Part shown: one piece after another, positions 51,138 to 61,407 of the stretch
Layout: every line of letters starts with the position of its first letter
Position numbering within the stretch: position 1 is the stretch's first letter
NCBI RefSeq assembly: GCF_017526105.1
Contig: NZ_CP071839.1
Coordinates: forward strand, 7,416,001 to 7,480,000
DNA length: 64,000 nucleotides
Reading direction: 5' to 3'
Origin: Streptomyces cyanogenus
GTDB taxonomy: Bacteria; Actinomycetota; Actinomycetes; Streptomycetales; Streptomycetaceae
Program-made: the position numbers and the translations under genes
The notes under the pieces: model-generated
Databases searched by the model: none
Seen by the model: the letters and a program-made list of their open reading frames with translations, nothing else
Told to the model about the DNA's origin: nothing

Positions 51138-52308
51138 CTTTCCGGGTGGGGCGCCCGCCGGAAGGGCGGGCCGGTTCGGATACGGGCGGTCCGTACAGCC
51201 GGCGGGCGTTGTCGCGGCCCGTCCAGTCCGCGATCCGCAGGGCGTCGGCGAGGCTCAACTCGTCGGTGTCCACGCGTTCCTGCAGCAGATCGGCGAGGCC
51301 CTGCCGGAAGCACAGCGCACCCAGGTGGTGGAACTCGGCCACACCGTAGGCGTCGGAGCTGTACAGCAGTTTGCGGAACGGGGTGATCTCCAGCGCCTCC
51401 TCCAGCACCGCCCGGCAGCGGGCGGGGCCGGTGTGGTGGAGGGCGAGACCCACGTCCAGGTACACCTGCTCGAACACCGCGGCGAGATAGGCGGCCTGAC
51501 GGTGGTACGGCCAGCAGTGCAGCAGCAGCACCGGGACCGTGCCGGCGGTCCGGTGCAGCCAGTCGGTCAGCAGCGCGGGATCGGCACGGTGCAGCCGTAC
51601 GTCGGCGTCGCCGAAGCCGGTGTGCAGTTGCAGCGGCAGCCCCAGTTCGACGGCGGTCCACAGCAGGTGCCGTACCAGGACCGGATCGTCGAGGCGCCCG
51701 CCGCGCGCCAGCCAGCGCCCGGCCGCCCGTGCCACCTCGGCCGCGGCCGGACGCTCCGGGTCCAGTGCGAATCCCGTCCGGTACGCCGCCACCGACTTCA
51801 CCGCCACCACGCCCGGCCGGCGTACGGCCTCCTCGGCGGCGGCCCGGAACGCGGCCGCGTACCCGCCCGCCTCCACTCCCCGCGCGGCCACCGACTCGGC
51901 GACCCGCTCCAGCCGCACGACCTCGCAGGCGGCGGCGCCGGACGCGGCGGCCAGTTCCGCGGGGGAGGTGAGCGGGTGCGGGGCGTAGCCGGTGTCCACG
52001 CAGAACACCCCGGCGCCGGACGCCGTCAGGAAGCGGCGGTTGACCTCCTGCCAGCCCAGCTCCGCGCGCCGGGCCACGTAGTCGGCGGGCGGCGCGTGCC
52101 GGGGGAGGTCCAGCAGGGGAGCGCAGTGGCGGCGGACGGCCACGCCGGCGGGGCTGTCGAAGGGGGAGACGCCGGGCCAGGCCGCGCCCTCGGTGAGCAG
52201 CGACTCGAACTCCGCGGCGCTCAGGTCGGCCGTGACCGCGCCGTGGCAGTGGTGGTCCACCAGGGGAAGCGCGGCGAGCGCCTCGTGGACCGGTCCGGGG
52301 GCCGCCAT
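51133..52308 (-). CDS. amidohydrolase family protein (FluG N-terminal-like)
   Basis: A 391-residue TIM-barrel metal-dependent hydrolase. The metal-binding start is LPLVDHHCHG; later ligands are probably in LQLHTGFGD, LLHCWPYH and LLYSSDAYGV, with KS for the bridging lysine (VVAVKSVAAY). It resembles the N-terminal domain of fungal FluG, which in fungi is fused to a glutamine-synthetase-like domain. The ATG lies 2 nt after the glutamine synthetase stop (TGACCATG), so the two are co-translated. Confidence 0.83.
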   Translation of the reverse strand: MAAPGPVHEALAALPLVDHHCHGAVTADLSAAEFESLLTEGAAWPGVSPFDSPAGVAVRRHCAPLLDLPRHAPPADYVARRAELGWQEVNRRFLTASGAGVFCVDTGYAPHPLTSPAELAAASGAAACEVVRLERVAESVAARGVEAGGYAAAFRAAAEEAVRRPGVVAVKSVAAYRTGFALDPERPAAAEVARAAGRWLARGGRLDDPVLVRHLLWTAVELGLPLQLHTGFGDADVRLHRADPALLTDWLHRTAGTVPVLLLHCWPYHRQAAYLAAVFEQVYLDVGLALHHTGPARCRAVLEEALEITPFRKLLYSSDAYGVAEFHHLGALCFRQGLADLLQERVDTDELSLADALRIADWTGRDNARRLYGPPVSEPARPSGGRPTRKV

Positions 52309-52310
52309 GG

Positions 52311-53714
52311 TCAGTACGTCCAGCGGTAGGCCGCCGCGACCCGGTCGGGGCCGAGCCCGTCGACGGCCGCCGCCTCGCCGAGCCGTACGGCGGTCACCGC
52401 GTCGGCGAGGACCGGGCCCAGCGCGGCCCGCAGCACCGGGTCCGCGCGGAACTCCTCGACGGCCTCGGACAGCGACTGCGGCAGCCGCCGTACGCCCAGG
52501 GCCGCCGCCTCGTCGGGGCCGTAGCGGGCCGGGTCGCCGGTGATCTCGTCGGGCAGCGTGCGGGCCGCCGTGACGCCGTCGAGTCCGGCCGCGATCACAC
52601 AGCCGAGGGCGAGGTACGGGTTGGCGGCCAGGTCGACGGGTTTGACCTCCATGTTGGCGTCCTGGTCGTGGCGGCCGGCCGTGCCCGTGATCATCCGCAG
52701 TGCGGCCTCGCGGGTCTCGCGGCCCCAGGCGGTGAAGACACCGGCCCACTGGGAGGGCTTCAGCCGCAGATAGCTGGCCGGGCTCGGGGCGGTCACCGCC
52801 GTCAGCGCCGGCAGGCGGGCGAGGACACCGGCCGCGAAGGACTCCGCCTCGGCCGTCATGCCGTACCTGCCCTCGCCGCCCGCGTGCAGGTTCACCCCGT
52901 CGCGCCAGCAGGACAGGTGCAGGTGGCCGCCGTTGCCGACGCCCTCGGCGGACACCGCGGGCGCGAACGACACCCGCAGGCCGTGCCGCTGCGCCACCGC
53001 CCGGATCGTCTGGCGGACCAGCACGCTGCGGTCGGCCGCGGCCACGGGGTCCCGCGCGCCCACGGAGATCTCGAACTGCCCGGGTGCGTACTCGGGGTGC
53101 AGCTGGTCGACGTCCACGTTCTGCGCGGCGCACGCGGCCAGCAGATCGGCGGTGTAGTCGCTCAGCTCGATCTGCCGGGTCGCGCCGTACGCCGGCCCGG
53201 AGACCGCCGGTACGAACTCCCCGGCGGGTGCCGAGCCGAGTCCGACGGACCACTCGATCTCGATCGCCGCCTTGAAGGCGAGGCCGTGCCGTTCGGCGGC
53301 GTCGGTGACGATCCGGCGCAGAAAGGTCCGGGAACAGCCGGGGTGCCGGGCGCCCTCCTGGGTGATCCGGTCCACCGGCGCCCAGGCCCACCCGGGCTGC
53401 CCGGCCAGCGCCACCAGCTCGTCGAGGTCCGGGTAGAGCCGGAGGTCGCCGTCGGGGGAGCCGAGCACGTCGGTGGTGACGATCGAGTCGTGGGCGAGGA
53501 AGGTGTCGAACACCGGGGACATGCCGACCCCCGAGGACACGGCCGCCTCCAGCCGCGCGGTGGGGATCGTCTTGACCCGGCCGATGCCCGCGGTGTCGAC
53601 GTAGCCCAGCACGATGCCGCGGACGCCCCGCGCGGACAGGTCGGCGGTGAGGGCGGCGACCCGGCGCAGGTCGCCGGGACGGCCGCCGGGTACGGGGTCG
53701 GCGAAAGTCGTCAT
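52311..53714 (-). CDS. glutamine-synthetase-like gamma-glutamyl ligase
   Basis: A 467-residue type I glutamine synthetase-fold enzyme. ATP/metal motifs are AIEIEWSV (E-x-E), the LHPEYAPGQFEISVG metal strand, GNGGHLHLS, and NMEVKPVDLAANPYLALG. The conserved arginine-rich glutamate site is altered (LRLKPSQWAGVF...GRETREAALRM), and the Asp50-type ammonium loop is not obvious, so it more likely ligates glutamate to an amine than to ammonium, as GlnA3/GlnA4-type paralogues do. It is paired with the amidohydrolase downstream. Confidence 0.82.
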   Translation of the reverse strand: MTTFADPVPGGRPGDLRRVAALTADLSARGVRGIVLGYVDTAGIGRVKTIPTARLEAAVSSGVGMSPVFDTFLAHDSIVTTDVLGSPDGDLRLYPDLDELVALAGQPGWAWAPVDRITQEGARHPGCSRTFLRRIVTDAAERHGLAFKAAIEIEWSVGLGSAPAGEFVPAVSGPAYGATRQIELSDYTADLLAACAAQNVDVDQLHPEYAPGQFEISVGARDPVAAADRSVLVRQTIRAVAQRHGLRVSFAPAVSAEGVGNGGHLHLSCWRDGVNLHAGGEGRYGMTAEAESFAAGVLARLPALTAVTAPSPASYLRLKPSQWAGVFTAWGRETREAALRMITGTAGRHDQDANMEVKPVDLAANPYLALGCVIAAGLDGVTAARTLPDEITGDPARYGPDEAAALGVRRLPQSLSEAVEEFRADPVLRAALGPVLADAVTAVRLGEAAAVDGLGPDRVAAAYRWTY

Positions 53715-54251
53715 ACGTCCTCCTCGGCGGGCCCGCCGGCGCGCGCGCCCGGGGTCACGGTGCCACCGCGAGCGCGTCGCACCGCGGCACCGGGGCGGCG
53801 GACGCCGGCTCGGCGCGCCACCGGGGGCAGGGCACCAGGCCCGGCCCGGCCGGGAACCTGGCGGTCCCGCTGCGGCCGCCCGCGGTGACCGGCGGGGCCG
53901 CCTGGGCGTCCCGGACCCGGTGGGGGCCACGTCGCCCCCGCCGCCCGCCTCCGGGCCGCGGGTCGCGGGGCCCGGACGGGTGAGGACGGCGCGACTGCCG
54001 CCCGGCACCGCGCACGTGACGGGTCCGGTCCCGTGCCTCGTGCGCCACGCCGGTGTCCGGCCGTGCCGGACCGGCCGCCGGGGAGTGGCCCTCGCTCACG
54101 TATCCGCCCTTCTCGCGTGCGGTCGTCCGCCGTCATTGTGCCGCCCGCCGATCGCGCTGTCCCGGCAACCGGGCACCGTGGGCGGTTCCGGGCACGCGGG
54201 GCGCATGAGGAACACTGGACCGGTATCCCCGCCCCCGACCGGAAGCAGGAC
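53715..54251 (+). other. 537-nt divergent intergenic region
   Basis: It lies between the minus-strand glutamine synthetase and the plus-strand HAD gene and must hold both promoters. It is extremely GC-rich. The open frames in it, including one of 114 codons on the minus strand (53755-54099), are Pro/Arg/Gly-rich without ribosome sites, so I do not support a gene. No clear dyad or RNA motif. Confidence 0.5.
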
Positions 54252-55106
54252 ATGCCCGCCACGCCCGCCTCCCTCCTGGACACCTCCGGACCGCCCGCCG
54301 GTCCCGCCGACATCAGGCTGATCGTCACCGACATGGACGGCACGCTGCTCGACGACGCCAAGCGGATTCCCGAAGGCCTGTGGCCGATGCTCGCCGAACT
54401 GCGCCGCCGCGGGGTGCTGTTCAGCCCGGCGAGCGGCCGCCAGTACGCGACCCTGCACCGGCAGTTCGCGCAGGTCGCCGAGGGCATGGTGTTCATAGCG
54501 GAGAACGGCACCTACGTGGTCCGCGACGGCGTGGAACTCAGTTCCGACCCGCTCGACCGGTCGGTGGCCGCCCGGATCGTCCGGACGGTACGGCGGCTGG
54601 TCGCGGACGGCGCGGACGTCGGCGCCGTGGTCTGCGGCAAGCGGGCCGCGTACGTGGAGCGGACCGACGAGGCGTTCCTCGCGGAGGTGCGCACCTACTA
54701 CGTCGAGCACCGGATCGTCGAGGACGTCACCGCCGTCGACGACGATGTGATCAAGGTCGCCCTGTTCGACTTCGGCTCCGCCGAGCACAGCACCGCCCCG
54801 GCCCTCGCGGAGTTCGCCGGCACCCACCAGGTCGTGGTCTCCGGCGAGCACTGGGTCGACGTGATGAACCGCACCGCCAACAAGGGCACCGCCCTGCGCG
54901 GTCTCCAGCGGGCGCTCGGCGTCACCCCCGAACAGACCATGGTCTTCGGTGACTACCTGAACGACCTGGAGATGCTCGACGCCGCCGAGTGGTCCTTCGC
55001 CATGGCGGGCGCCCACCCCGAGGTGATCCGCAGGGCCCGCCACCTGGCCCCGTCCAACAACGACGAGGGCGTGCTGCGGACCGTGGCCCGCGTGCTCGGC
55101 CTGTAG
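54252..55106 (+). CDS. Cof-type HAD-IIB family hydrolase
   Basis: A 284-residue HAD phosphatase of the Cof/YbiV type acting on sugar or nucleotide phosphates. Motif I is VTDMDGTLLDD (nucleophile Asp and acid Asp), motif II is SPASGR, motif III Lys is in NKGTALRGL, and motif IV is FGDYLNDLEML. The long IIB cap lies between. ATG 54252 is chosen; AGGAC is close upstream. It stands alone, facing the methyltransferase gene. Confidence 0.88.
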   Translation: MPATPASLLDTSGPPAGPADIRLIVTDMDGTLLDDAKRIPEGLWPMLAELRRRGVLFSPASGRQYATLHRQFAQVAEGMVFIAENGTYVVRDGVELSSDPLDRSVAARIVRTVRRLVADGADVGAVVCGKRAAYVERTDEAFLAEVRTYYVEHRIVEDVTAVDDDVIKVALFDFGSAEHSTAPALAEFAGTHQVVVSGEHWVDVMNRTANKGTALRGLQRALGVTPEQTMVFGDYLNDLEMLDAAEWSFAMAGAHPEVIRRARHLAPSNNDEGVLRTVARVLGL

Positions 55107-55112
55107 CCCGGA

Positions 55113-55910
55113 TCAGGGCTTGAGCGCCACCCCGCCGTACAGCGAGATCGGCATGTCGGGTGTGTCCTCGGACCGCCACTGGGCGACGGAGACGATCCCC
55201 GGCTCCAGCAGCCGAAGTCCCTCGAAGAAGGTGCCCACTTCGGCGTGTGAGCGGGCGACCAGGGTGACCCCGCCCGCCGCGTAGGCCGCTATGCCCTTCC
55301 GGACGTTCTCGGGTTCGAAGTCGGCGGTCATCATGGACAGCACCAGGCAGCTGCCCGGTGCCAGCGCGCCGACCAGGGTGTCCACCAGGTCGTGGGCGCC
55401 GTCCTCGTCGGCGACGAAGTGCAGCAGGGCGATGAGGGAGAGGGCCACCGGGCGGTCGAGGTCCAGGACGCGGGCGGCCTGTTCCAGGATGCTCCGCGGA
55501 TCGCGGGCGTCGGCCTGGACGTACTCCGTCACGCCCTCGGGGGTGCCGCGCAGCAGGGCGCCGGCGTGGGCCAGCACGATGGGGTCGTTGTCGACGTAGA
55601 CCACGCGGGCGTCCGGGGCCACCGACTGGGCGACCTGGTGCAGGTTCGGCTCGGTCGGTATGCCGGTGCCGATGTCCAGGAACTGGCGGATGCCCTGCTC
55701 CGCGGCCAGTGCCCGGGTGGTCCGGTGCATGAACGCCCGGTTGGCGCGGGCGGCCTTCGGGGCGCCCGCGTCGATCGCCGCGATCTGCCGGCCCAGTTCC
55801 TCGTCGACCGGGTAGTTGTCCTTGCCGCCGAGGAACCAGTCGTACACCCGGGCCGGATGCGGCCGGGTCGTGTCGATGATGTCCTGGATCCGCGGGCCGG
55901 TCCCCGTCAC
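55113..55910 (-). CDS. SAM-dependent methyltransferase (DUF574/Methyltransf_19)
   Basis: A 265-residue class I methyltransferase of the actinobacterial DUF574 group. The family-typical N-terminus is DTTRPHPARVYDWFLGGKDNYPVD, followed by the SAM-binding FLDIGTGIPTEPNLHQVAQ and VVYVDNDPIVLAHAGALL (motif II Asp). Streptomyces genomes hold many copies of unknown substrate. GTG 55910 has GGAGGAG 6 nt upstream, which is better than GTG 55925. Confidence 0.88.
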   Translation of the reverse strand: MTGTGPRIQDIIDTTRPHPARVYDWFLGGKDNYPVDEELGRQIAAIDAGAPKAARANRAFMHRTTRALAAEQGIRQFLDIGTGIPTEPNLHQVAQSVAPDARVVYVDNDPIVLAHAGALLRGTPEGVTEYVQADARDPRSILEQAARVLDLDRPVALSLIALLHFVADEDGAHDLVDTLVGALAPGSCLVLSMMTADFEPENVRKGIAAYAAGGVTLVARSHAEVGTFFEGLRLLEPGIVSVAQWRSEDTPDMPISLYGGVALKP

Positions 55911-55979
55911 GCGCTGCTCCTCCACCCGTCCGGTCCCGGTGCGGTCGGTCCGGGACGTGCGGGGAGAAGTCTGACACGA

Positions 55980-56627
55980 TCATGCGGCGCGGCGCAGACA
56001 GTCTTCGGCCACCTGCTTGTCGAGGGCCGCCCGGACCAACGCGGCGGCCAGGACGGCCGGTTCGGTGTCCCCGGCCAGCTCGGTCAGCTTCGCCGGGTCC
56101 TTCGGCAGGCCGAGCCGCCCGGCCCCGGACAGCGCCTTGCCGTCCAGGTAGGGCGCGACGTCCGGCCACACCCGCTGCGCCTCCCGCAGGAAGATGTCGG
56201 CGCCGGCCGGCCCGATGCCCGGCTCCTGCTGGAGCAGCCGCTTCAACTCGCCGGTGTCGCCGTCCGCCTCCCGGTGCAGCCGGCGCAGGTCGCCGCCCCA
56301 GCGCTCGGCCAGCAGCTCGGCGCCGTCGCCGAGCTGGGTGGCGGTGCGCTCGTCGTACCGGCGGTAGCCGCCCCGGCCGAGCGCGTCCACCCGCTGCTGC
56401 CAGTCGGCCTCGGCCATCCGGCGGGGGCTGTCCAGGTGGTCCTCGTGCAGCGCCCGGGCGGCGGCCACCGCGACGGAGGCCCGGATCCGGGCGCTGAGCA
56501 GCAGGGAGAGCACGAGCAGCCGGTACAGCGGCTGCGGGGTGTCCTTCAGGCGGATGCCGGCCTCCTCGGCGTACGTCCGCCCGTACTCGGACACCAGCTC
56601 GCGCACGACCCGTTCGTCCCGGTCCAT
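55980..56627 (-). CDS. HhH-GPD superfamily endonuclease III-like protein lacking the catalytic lysine
   Basis: A 215-residue alpha-helical protein with the endonuclease III/HhH-GPD fold: LLSARIRASVAVAAARAL at about 42-60 and the helix-hairpin-helix QEPGIGPAGADIFLREA at about 134-150. In EndoIII the hairpin carries a catalytic Lys (PGVGRKTA); here that position is Ala, although an Asp is present downstream (D162). There is no Fe-S cysteine cluster at the C-terminus. It is therefore a monofunctional glycosylase or a DNA-binding relative rather than a lyase. It is followed 13 nt upstream of its start codon by the DUF3140 gene's end. Confidence 0.78.
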   Translation of the reverse strand: MDRDERVVRELVSEYGRTYAEEAGIRLKDTPQPLYRLLVLSLLLSARIRASVAVAAARALHEDHLDSPRRMAEADWQQRVDALGRGGYRRYDERTATQLGDGAELLAERWGGDLRRLHREADGDTGELKRLLQQEPGIGPAGADIFLREAQRVWPDVAPYLDGKALSGAGRLGLPKDPAKLTELAGDTEPAVLAAALVRAALDKQVAEDCLRRAA

Positions 56628-56640
56628 GGTCCGGCTCCGG

Positions 56641-56985
56641 TCAGGGCTTGAGCGGGTCGTGGCCGAGCGTCATCAGCCGGTGCCTGCGCCGGGTGTCCTC
56701 CGGCGTGTTCTCCGGCTCGGGCTCGTTCTCCATGTCGACCAGGTCATCGACCGTGTCGACGACCTTGTGCATGACCCGGACGTCGTCGTCGGTGAGGTCG
56801 GTACGGCGCTTCTGCAGGATGGCCAGGACGTGCTGCCCGGTGGGCGTGCCCGCCTCCTCCGGCAGTGGTTCGGTGTCCTCGTCGGCGTCCCGGACCCTCA
56901 GCCAGGCCGCGAGTTCCGCCGAGGTCATGTTCACCACGCGGTGGAAGTCCTCCCACAGCGCCTCGATCTCCAGGGCGTCGGCCAT
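56641..56985 (-). CDS. DUF3140 protein
   Basis: A 114-residue acidic, helical protein recalled as DUF3140; the start LWEDFHRVVNMTSAELAAWL is the family signature. The middle is rich in charged residues (DTVDDLVDMENEPEPENTPEDTRRRHR), as in small DNA- or chromatin-associated factors. The function is unknown. Its neighbours, a HhH-GPD protein and Dps, suggest a DNA protection context. Confidence 0.78.
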   Translation of the reverse strand: MADALEIEALWEDFHRVVNMTSAELAAWLRVRDADEDTEPLPEEAGTPTGQHVLAILQKRRTDLTDDDVRVMHKVVDTVDDLVDMENEPEPENTPEDTRRRHRLMTLGHDPLKP

Positions 56986-57034
56986 GGGTCTCCCCCTTCC
57001 GTGCGGGAGTAGTGCCTGTTACTCGGCGTGGTCG

Positions 57035-57511
57035 TCAGCGCGGGTGGTTCTCGGCCTCGAACATCCAGCGCTGCTTCTCCAGGTCGGCCGTGACCGAGAT
57101 CAGCAGGTCCTGGGTGACCGGGTCGGCCTTCTCGGTCGCCTCGATCCGCTCGCGCAGCCGGCCGATGGCCGTCTCCAGCGCCGACACCATCAGCTCGACG
57201 GCCTCGGTGTCGCGCAGCCAGCCGTCCTTGGCGCCGGGCAGCGCGAGGGTCGCGGCGATGGTCTCCGGCCGGCCGTCCGGCGGCACGCCCAGCGCGGCGG
57301 CCCGCTCCGCCACGGTGTCCGAGTGGTCCCGGGCCGCGGCGACCACCTCGTCCAGCTGGAGGTGGATCGACCGGAACCGGGGTCCGACCACGTTCCAGTG
57401 CGCCTGCTTGCCGATCAGCGACAGGCCCAGCAGGTCGACCAGGGTCTCCTGCAGGGCGGTCCCGGTGACGCCGAGCGCCTCCTCGGGCAGCGTGCTCCTG
57501 ACCACGGTCAT
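57035..57511 (-). CDS. Dps-family DNA-binding ferritin-like protein
   Basis: A 158-residue Dps protein forming iron-storing dodecamers that shield DNA from hydrogen peroxide. The ferroxidase motif is KQAHWNVVGPRFRSIHLQLDEVV (Lys-x2-His-Trp and HxxxD-type ligands). The N-terminus is short and not Lys-rich, so DNA binding may use the C-terminal tail or not occur. Followed by DUF3140 and the HhH-GPD gene in the same direction. Confidence 0.93.
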   Translation of the reverse strand: MTVVRSTLPEEALGVTGTALQETLVDLLGLSLIGKQAHWNVVGPRFRSIHLQLDEVVAAARDHSDTVAERAAALGVPPDGRPETIAATLALPGAKDGWLRDTEAVELMVSALETAIGRLRERIEATEKADPVTQDLLISVTADLEKQRWMFEAENHPR

Positions 57512-57594
57512 GCGGTCACGTCCCCTTTCGTGAGCTGTGCACGGTCATGTCCGCGGGAGCGGGTGCCCGCTGCACGGGGGAGCAAACCGGCTGA

Positions 57595-58404
57595 TCAGCG
57601 GGGCAGTACCCGGTCCAGGAAGCCCAGCAGCTCGGCGAAGACGTCCTCCTTGCAGGTCTCGTTGAAGACCTCGTGCCGCGCCCCCGGGTAGATCCGCTCG
57701 GTCGGCCGGCCGCCGCTCAGTCGCTCGACCCCGGTCCGGCTGCCGGGCAGCGGCACCAGCCGGTCGTCGTCCCCGTGCAGCCACAGCAGCGGCAGCCGGC
57801 CGACGTCACCGCCCCGGGCGATGGTTTCCAGGGTCCGTGCGAACGCCTCCAGCGTCGGCCGCTTCATGGGCCCGTGCCAGACCAGCGGATCCGCGGCGTA
57901 CGCGGCGCCCACGGAGGGGTCCCGGGAGAGCGCGGCCGGGCTGATCGGCAGGTCCGGGATCTCGTCGAGGGCCAGCAGCCGCCCGGGCAGCTCCCAGGTG
58001 CCGATCACCGGGCCGGACAGGACGAGCGCGCTCAGCTCGTCGCCGTACCGCTGGGCGTAGCGGGCCGCGATCAGTCCGCCCATGGAGTGGCCGACCATGA
58101 CGAGCGGCAGGCCGGGGTGGGCGGCGCGGGCCAGTTCCGCCACCGCGTGCACGTCCGTGACCACGTCCTCGAAGTCCTCGACGAGGACCCGCTCGCCGGC
58201 CGAACGGCCGTGGCCGGCGTGGTCGGGTGCGTACACCGCGGTGCCGTGCCCGGTGAGCACCCGCGCCAGCTCCGCGTACCGGCCGGCGTGCTCGCCGTAG
58301 CCGTGCACCAGGAGCGCCAGGCGGCGGGGGGCCGGGTGTGGCCACTCGTGTACGGCGAGGGTGCCGTGGGTGCCGTCGAGGGTGTGCTCGCGGACGTGGG
58401 GCAT
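57595..58404 (-). CDS. alpha/beta hydrolase (monoacylglycerol lipase-like)
   Basis: A 269-residue serine hydrolase of the lysophospholipase/monoglyceride lipase type. The oxyanion HGYGEHAGRY, nucleophile elbow GHSMGG, acid Asp in LHGDDDRLVP and late His in ARHEVFNE are all present. The lid between is long (about 140-190), as in lipases. No signal peptide. It is divergent from the thiolase gene, with 142 nt between starts, which suggests linked fatty-acid metabolism. Confidence 0.9.
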   Translation of the reverse strand: MPHVREHTLDGTHGTLAVHEWPHPAPRRLALLVHGYGEHAGRYAELARVLTGHGTAVYAPDHAGHGRSAGERVLVEDFEDVVTDVHAVAELARAAHPGLPLVMVGHSMGGLIAARYAQRYGDELSALVLSGPVIGTWELPGRLLALDEIPDLPISPAALSRDPSVGAAYAADPLVWHGPMKRPTLEAFARTLETIARGGDVGRLPLLWLHGDDDRLVPLPGSRTGVERLSGGRPTERIYPGARHEVFNETCKEDVFAELLGFLDRVLPR

Positions 58405-58466
58405 CTCTCCTCCAGGTGCCTCGGTGAAGGTCCTGGGGGATCTTCCCAGCGGGGCGGTCGGAGGTC

Positions 58467-58490
58467 TATAGTCGAAAACTAGCAGTGCTA
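58467..58490 (+). promoter_or_regulatory. AT-rich promoter/operator before the thiolase gene
   Basis: A TATAGT (58467-58472) is followed by the dyad TAGCA-N-TGCTA (58480-58490) in an AT-rich patch unlike its surroundings. This looks like a -10 box with a repressor site for the beta-oxidation-type genes. Confidence 0.4.
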
Positions 58491-58546
58491 ATTAACTGGT
58501 GCTGTGCAGGTCCGTGTCCACAGTGTCGTAGGCAGGAGCCCCAGCC

Positions 58547-59734
<1,188 letters not shown>

Positions 59735-59809
59735 CGCTCCCTCCACGGGGGGCTCCCCGCAAGGGGATCCGTTGCAAAGAGCCGCAGCAAGGAAACGGAG
59801 CACCACTCC

Positions 59810-61321
59810 ATGGCAACCCTGTCCGTCGCCGCGATCCTCGCCGAGAACGCCCGGCGCCGCCCCGGCAAGACCGCCCTCGTCGAAGGCGACCTGCGGCTCA
59901 CCTTCGCCGAGGTGTGGCAGCGGGCGCTGGCACAGGCCGGCGCGCTCACCGGCCTCGGCGTACGGCCCGGCGACCGGGTCGCCCTCATGGCGCCCAACAC
60001 CGCCGAGTTCCCGCAGGCCTACTACGCGATCGCGGCGGCAGGCGGTGTCATCGTGCCCGTGCACCTGCTGCTGTCGGCCGGCGAGGTCGAACACGTCCTG
60101 CGGGACAGCGGGGCCACGCTGCTGCTGGTGCACCCGGCGCAGGCGGAGACCGGCACGGCCGCCGCACGCGCCACGGGCGTCCGAGTGGTCACCCTCGGCG
60201 GCGAGTTCGAGAAGCTCGCGGCCGACGCCGAGCCCCTCGGCTCGTACGTCACCCGGGTCGCCGACGACCCCGCCGTCGTCTTCTACACCAGCGGCACCAC
60301 CGGTGTCCCGAAGGGCGCCGTCCTCAGCCACTTCAACCTGGTGATGAACGCGACCGTCAACGCCTTCGACGCCAACGACATCCGCGCCGACGACATCGCG
60401 CTCGGCGCGCTGCCGCTGTTCCACGCCTTCGGCCAGACGGTGTCGCTCAACTCCACCTGGCGGGCCGGCTGCACGCTCGTGCTGCTGCCCCGCTTCGACG
60501 CGGCCCGGGCCATCGAGCTGATGGTGCGCGAGGGCGTGAACACCTTCCACGGCGTGCCGACCATGTTCGTCGCCCTCGCGGCGGCCGCCGCCAACGCCGA
60601 TCGGCTCCCCGCACTGCGGGTGTGCATCTCCGGCGGGGCCTCGCTGCCGGTCGCCGTGCTGGAGCGGTTCGAGGCCGCGTTCGCGACGGAGATCTACGAG
60701 GGGTACGGGCTGTCGGAGACCTCGCCCACCGCCACCGTCAACCAGCCGGTGTTCGGCACGAAGCCCGGCACCATCGGCCACCCGCTGTGGGGCGTCGACG
60801 TGGAGATCGCCCGCGCCGAGCTGGAGGACCGGATCGAGCTGCTGCCGCCCGGCGAGCTGGGCGAGGTCGTCATCCGCGGCCACAACGTCTTCTCCGGCTA
60901 CCTCGGCCGCCCCGAGGCCACCGCCGAGGCCGTGGTGGACGGCTGGTTCCGCACCGGCGACCTCGGCACCAAGGACGACGAGGGATTCCTGCGGATCGTC
61001 GACCGCAAGAAGGACGTCATCATCCGCGGCGGCTACAACGTCTACCCGAGGGAGGTCGAGGAGGTCCTGATGCGCCACCCGGAGGTCGCCCAGGTCGCCG
61101 TCATCGGCCTGCCCGACGACCTGCACGGCGAGGAGGTGTGCGCCGTCGTCGTCCCGGCGCCGGGCAGCGCCCCCGACGCCGCCGCGCTCACCGAGTGGTC
61201 CAAGGAGCACCTCGGCCGGCACAAGTACCCGCGGCGCGTGGAGGTCACCGACGGACTGCCGCTCGGGCCGAGCATGAAGGTGCTCAAGCGGGAGCTGCGG
61301 ACGCGGTACGCGAGCCGTTAG
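59810..61321 (+). CDS. acyl-CoA synthetase (AMP-forming, class I adenylate-forming)
   Basis: A 503-residue ligase activating a fatty or aromatic acid through an acyl-AMP. The P-loop is FYTSGTTGVPKGA (A3), with YGLSETSP (A5), GWFRTGDLG (A7) and DRKKDVIIRGGYNVYPREVEE (A8 to the hinge) and a catalytic Lys in PLGPSMKVLKRE. Coupled in order with the thiolase, 75 nt apart, it would supply its acyl-CoA substrates. Confidence 0.93.
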   Translation: MATLSVAAILAENARRRPGKTALVEGDLRLTFAEVWQRALAQAGALTGLGVRPGDRVALMAPNTAEFPQAYYAIAAAGGVIVPVHLLLSAGEVEHVLRDSGATLLLVHPAQAETGTAAARATGVRVVTLGGEFEKLAADAEPLGSYVTRVADDPAVVFYTSGTTGVPKGAVLSHFNLVMNATVNAFDANDIRADDIALGALPLFHAFGQTVSLNSTWRAGCTLVLLPRFDAARAIELMVREGVNTFHGVPTMFVALAAAAANADRLPALRVCISGGASLPVAVLERFEAAFATEIYEGYGLSETSPTATVNQPVFGTKPGTIGHPLWGVDVEIARAELEDRIELLPPGELGEVVIRGHNVFSGYLGRPEATAEAVVDGWFRTGDLGTKDDEGFLRIVDRKKDVIIRGGYNVYPREVEEVLMRHPEVAQVAVIGLPDDLHGEEVCAVVVPAPGSAPDAAALTEWSKEHLGRHKYPRRVEVTDGLPLGPSMKVLKRELRTRYASR

Positions 61322-61407
61322 GCGGTACGCCCTAGCCGTCGCACGGGACCGAACGGCGAGACGCTCCTTACGACACACCCATGCATGTGCATAGCATCGG
61401 TTCCTCC

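Noticed and set aside
53755..54099. 114-codon minus-strand frame in the glutamine synthetase/HAD gap
   Set aside because: It starts at a GTG without a ribosome site; the product is Pro/Arg-rich and has no recognisable pattern.
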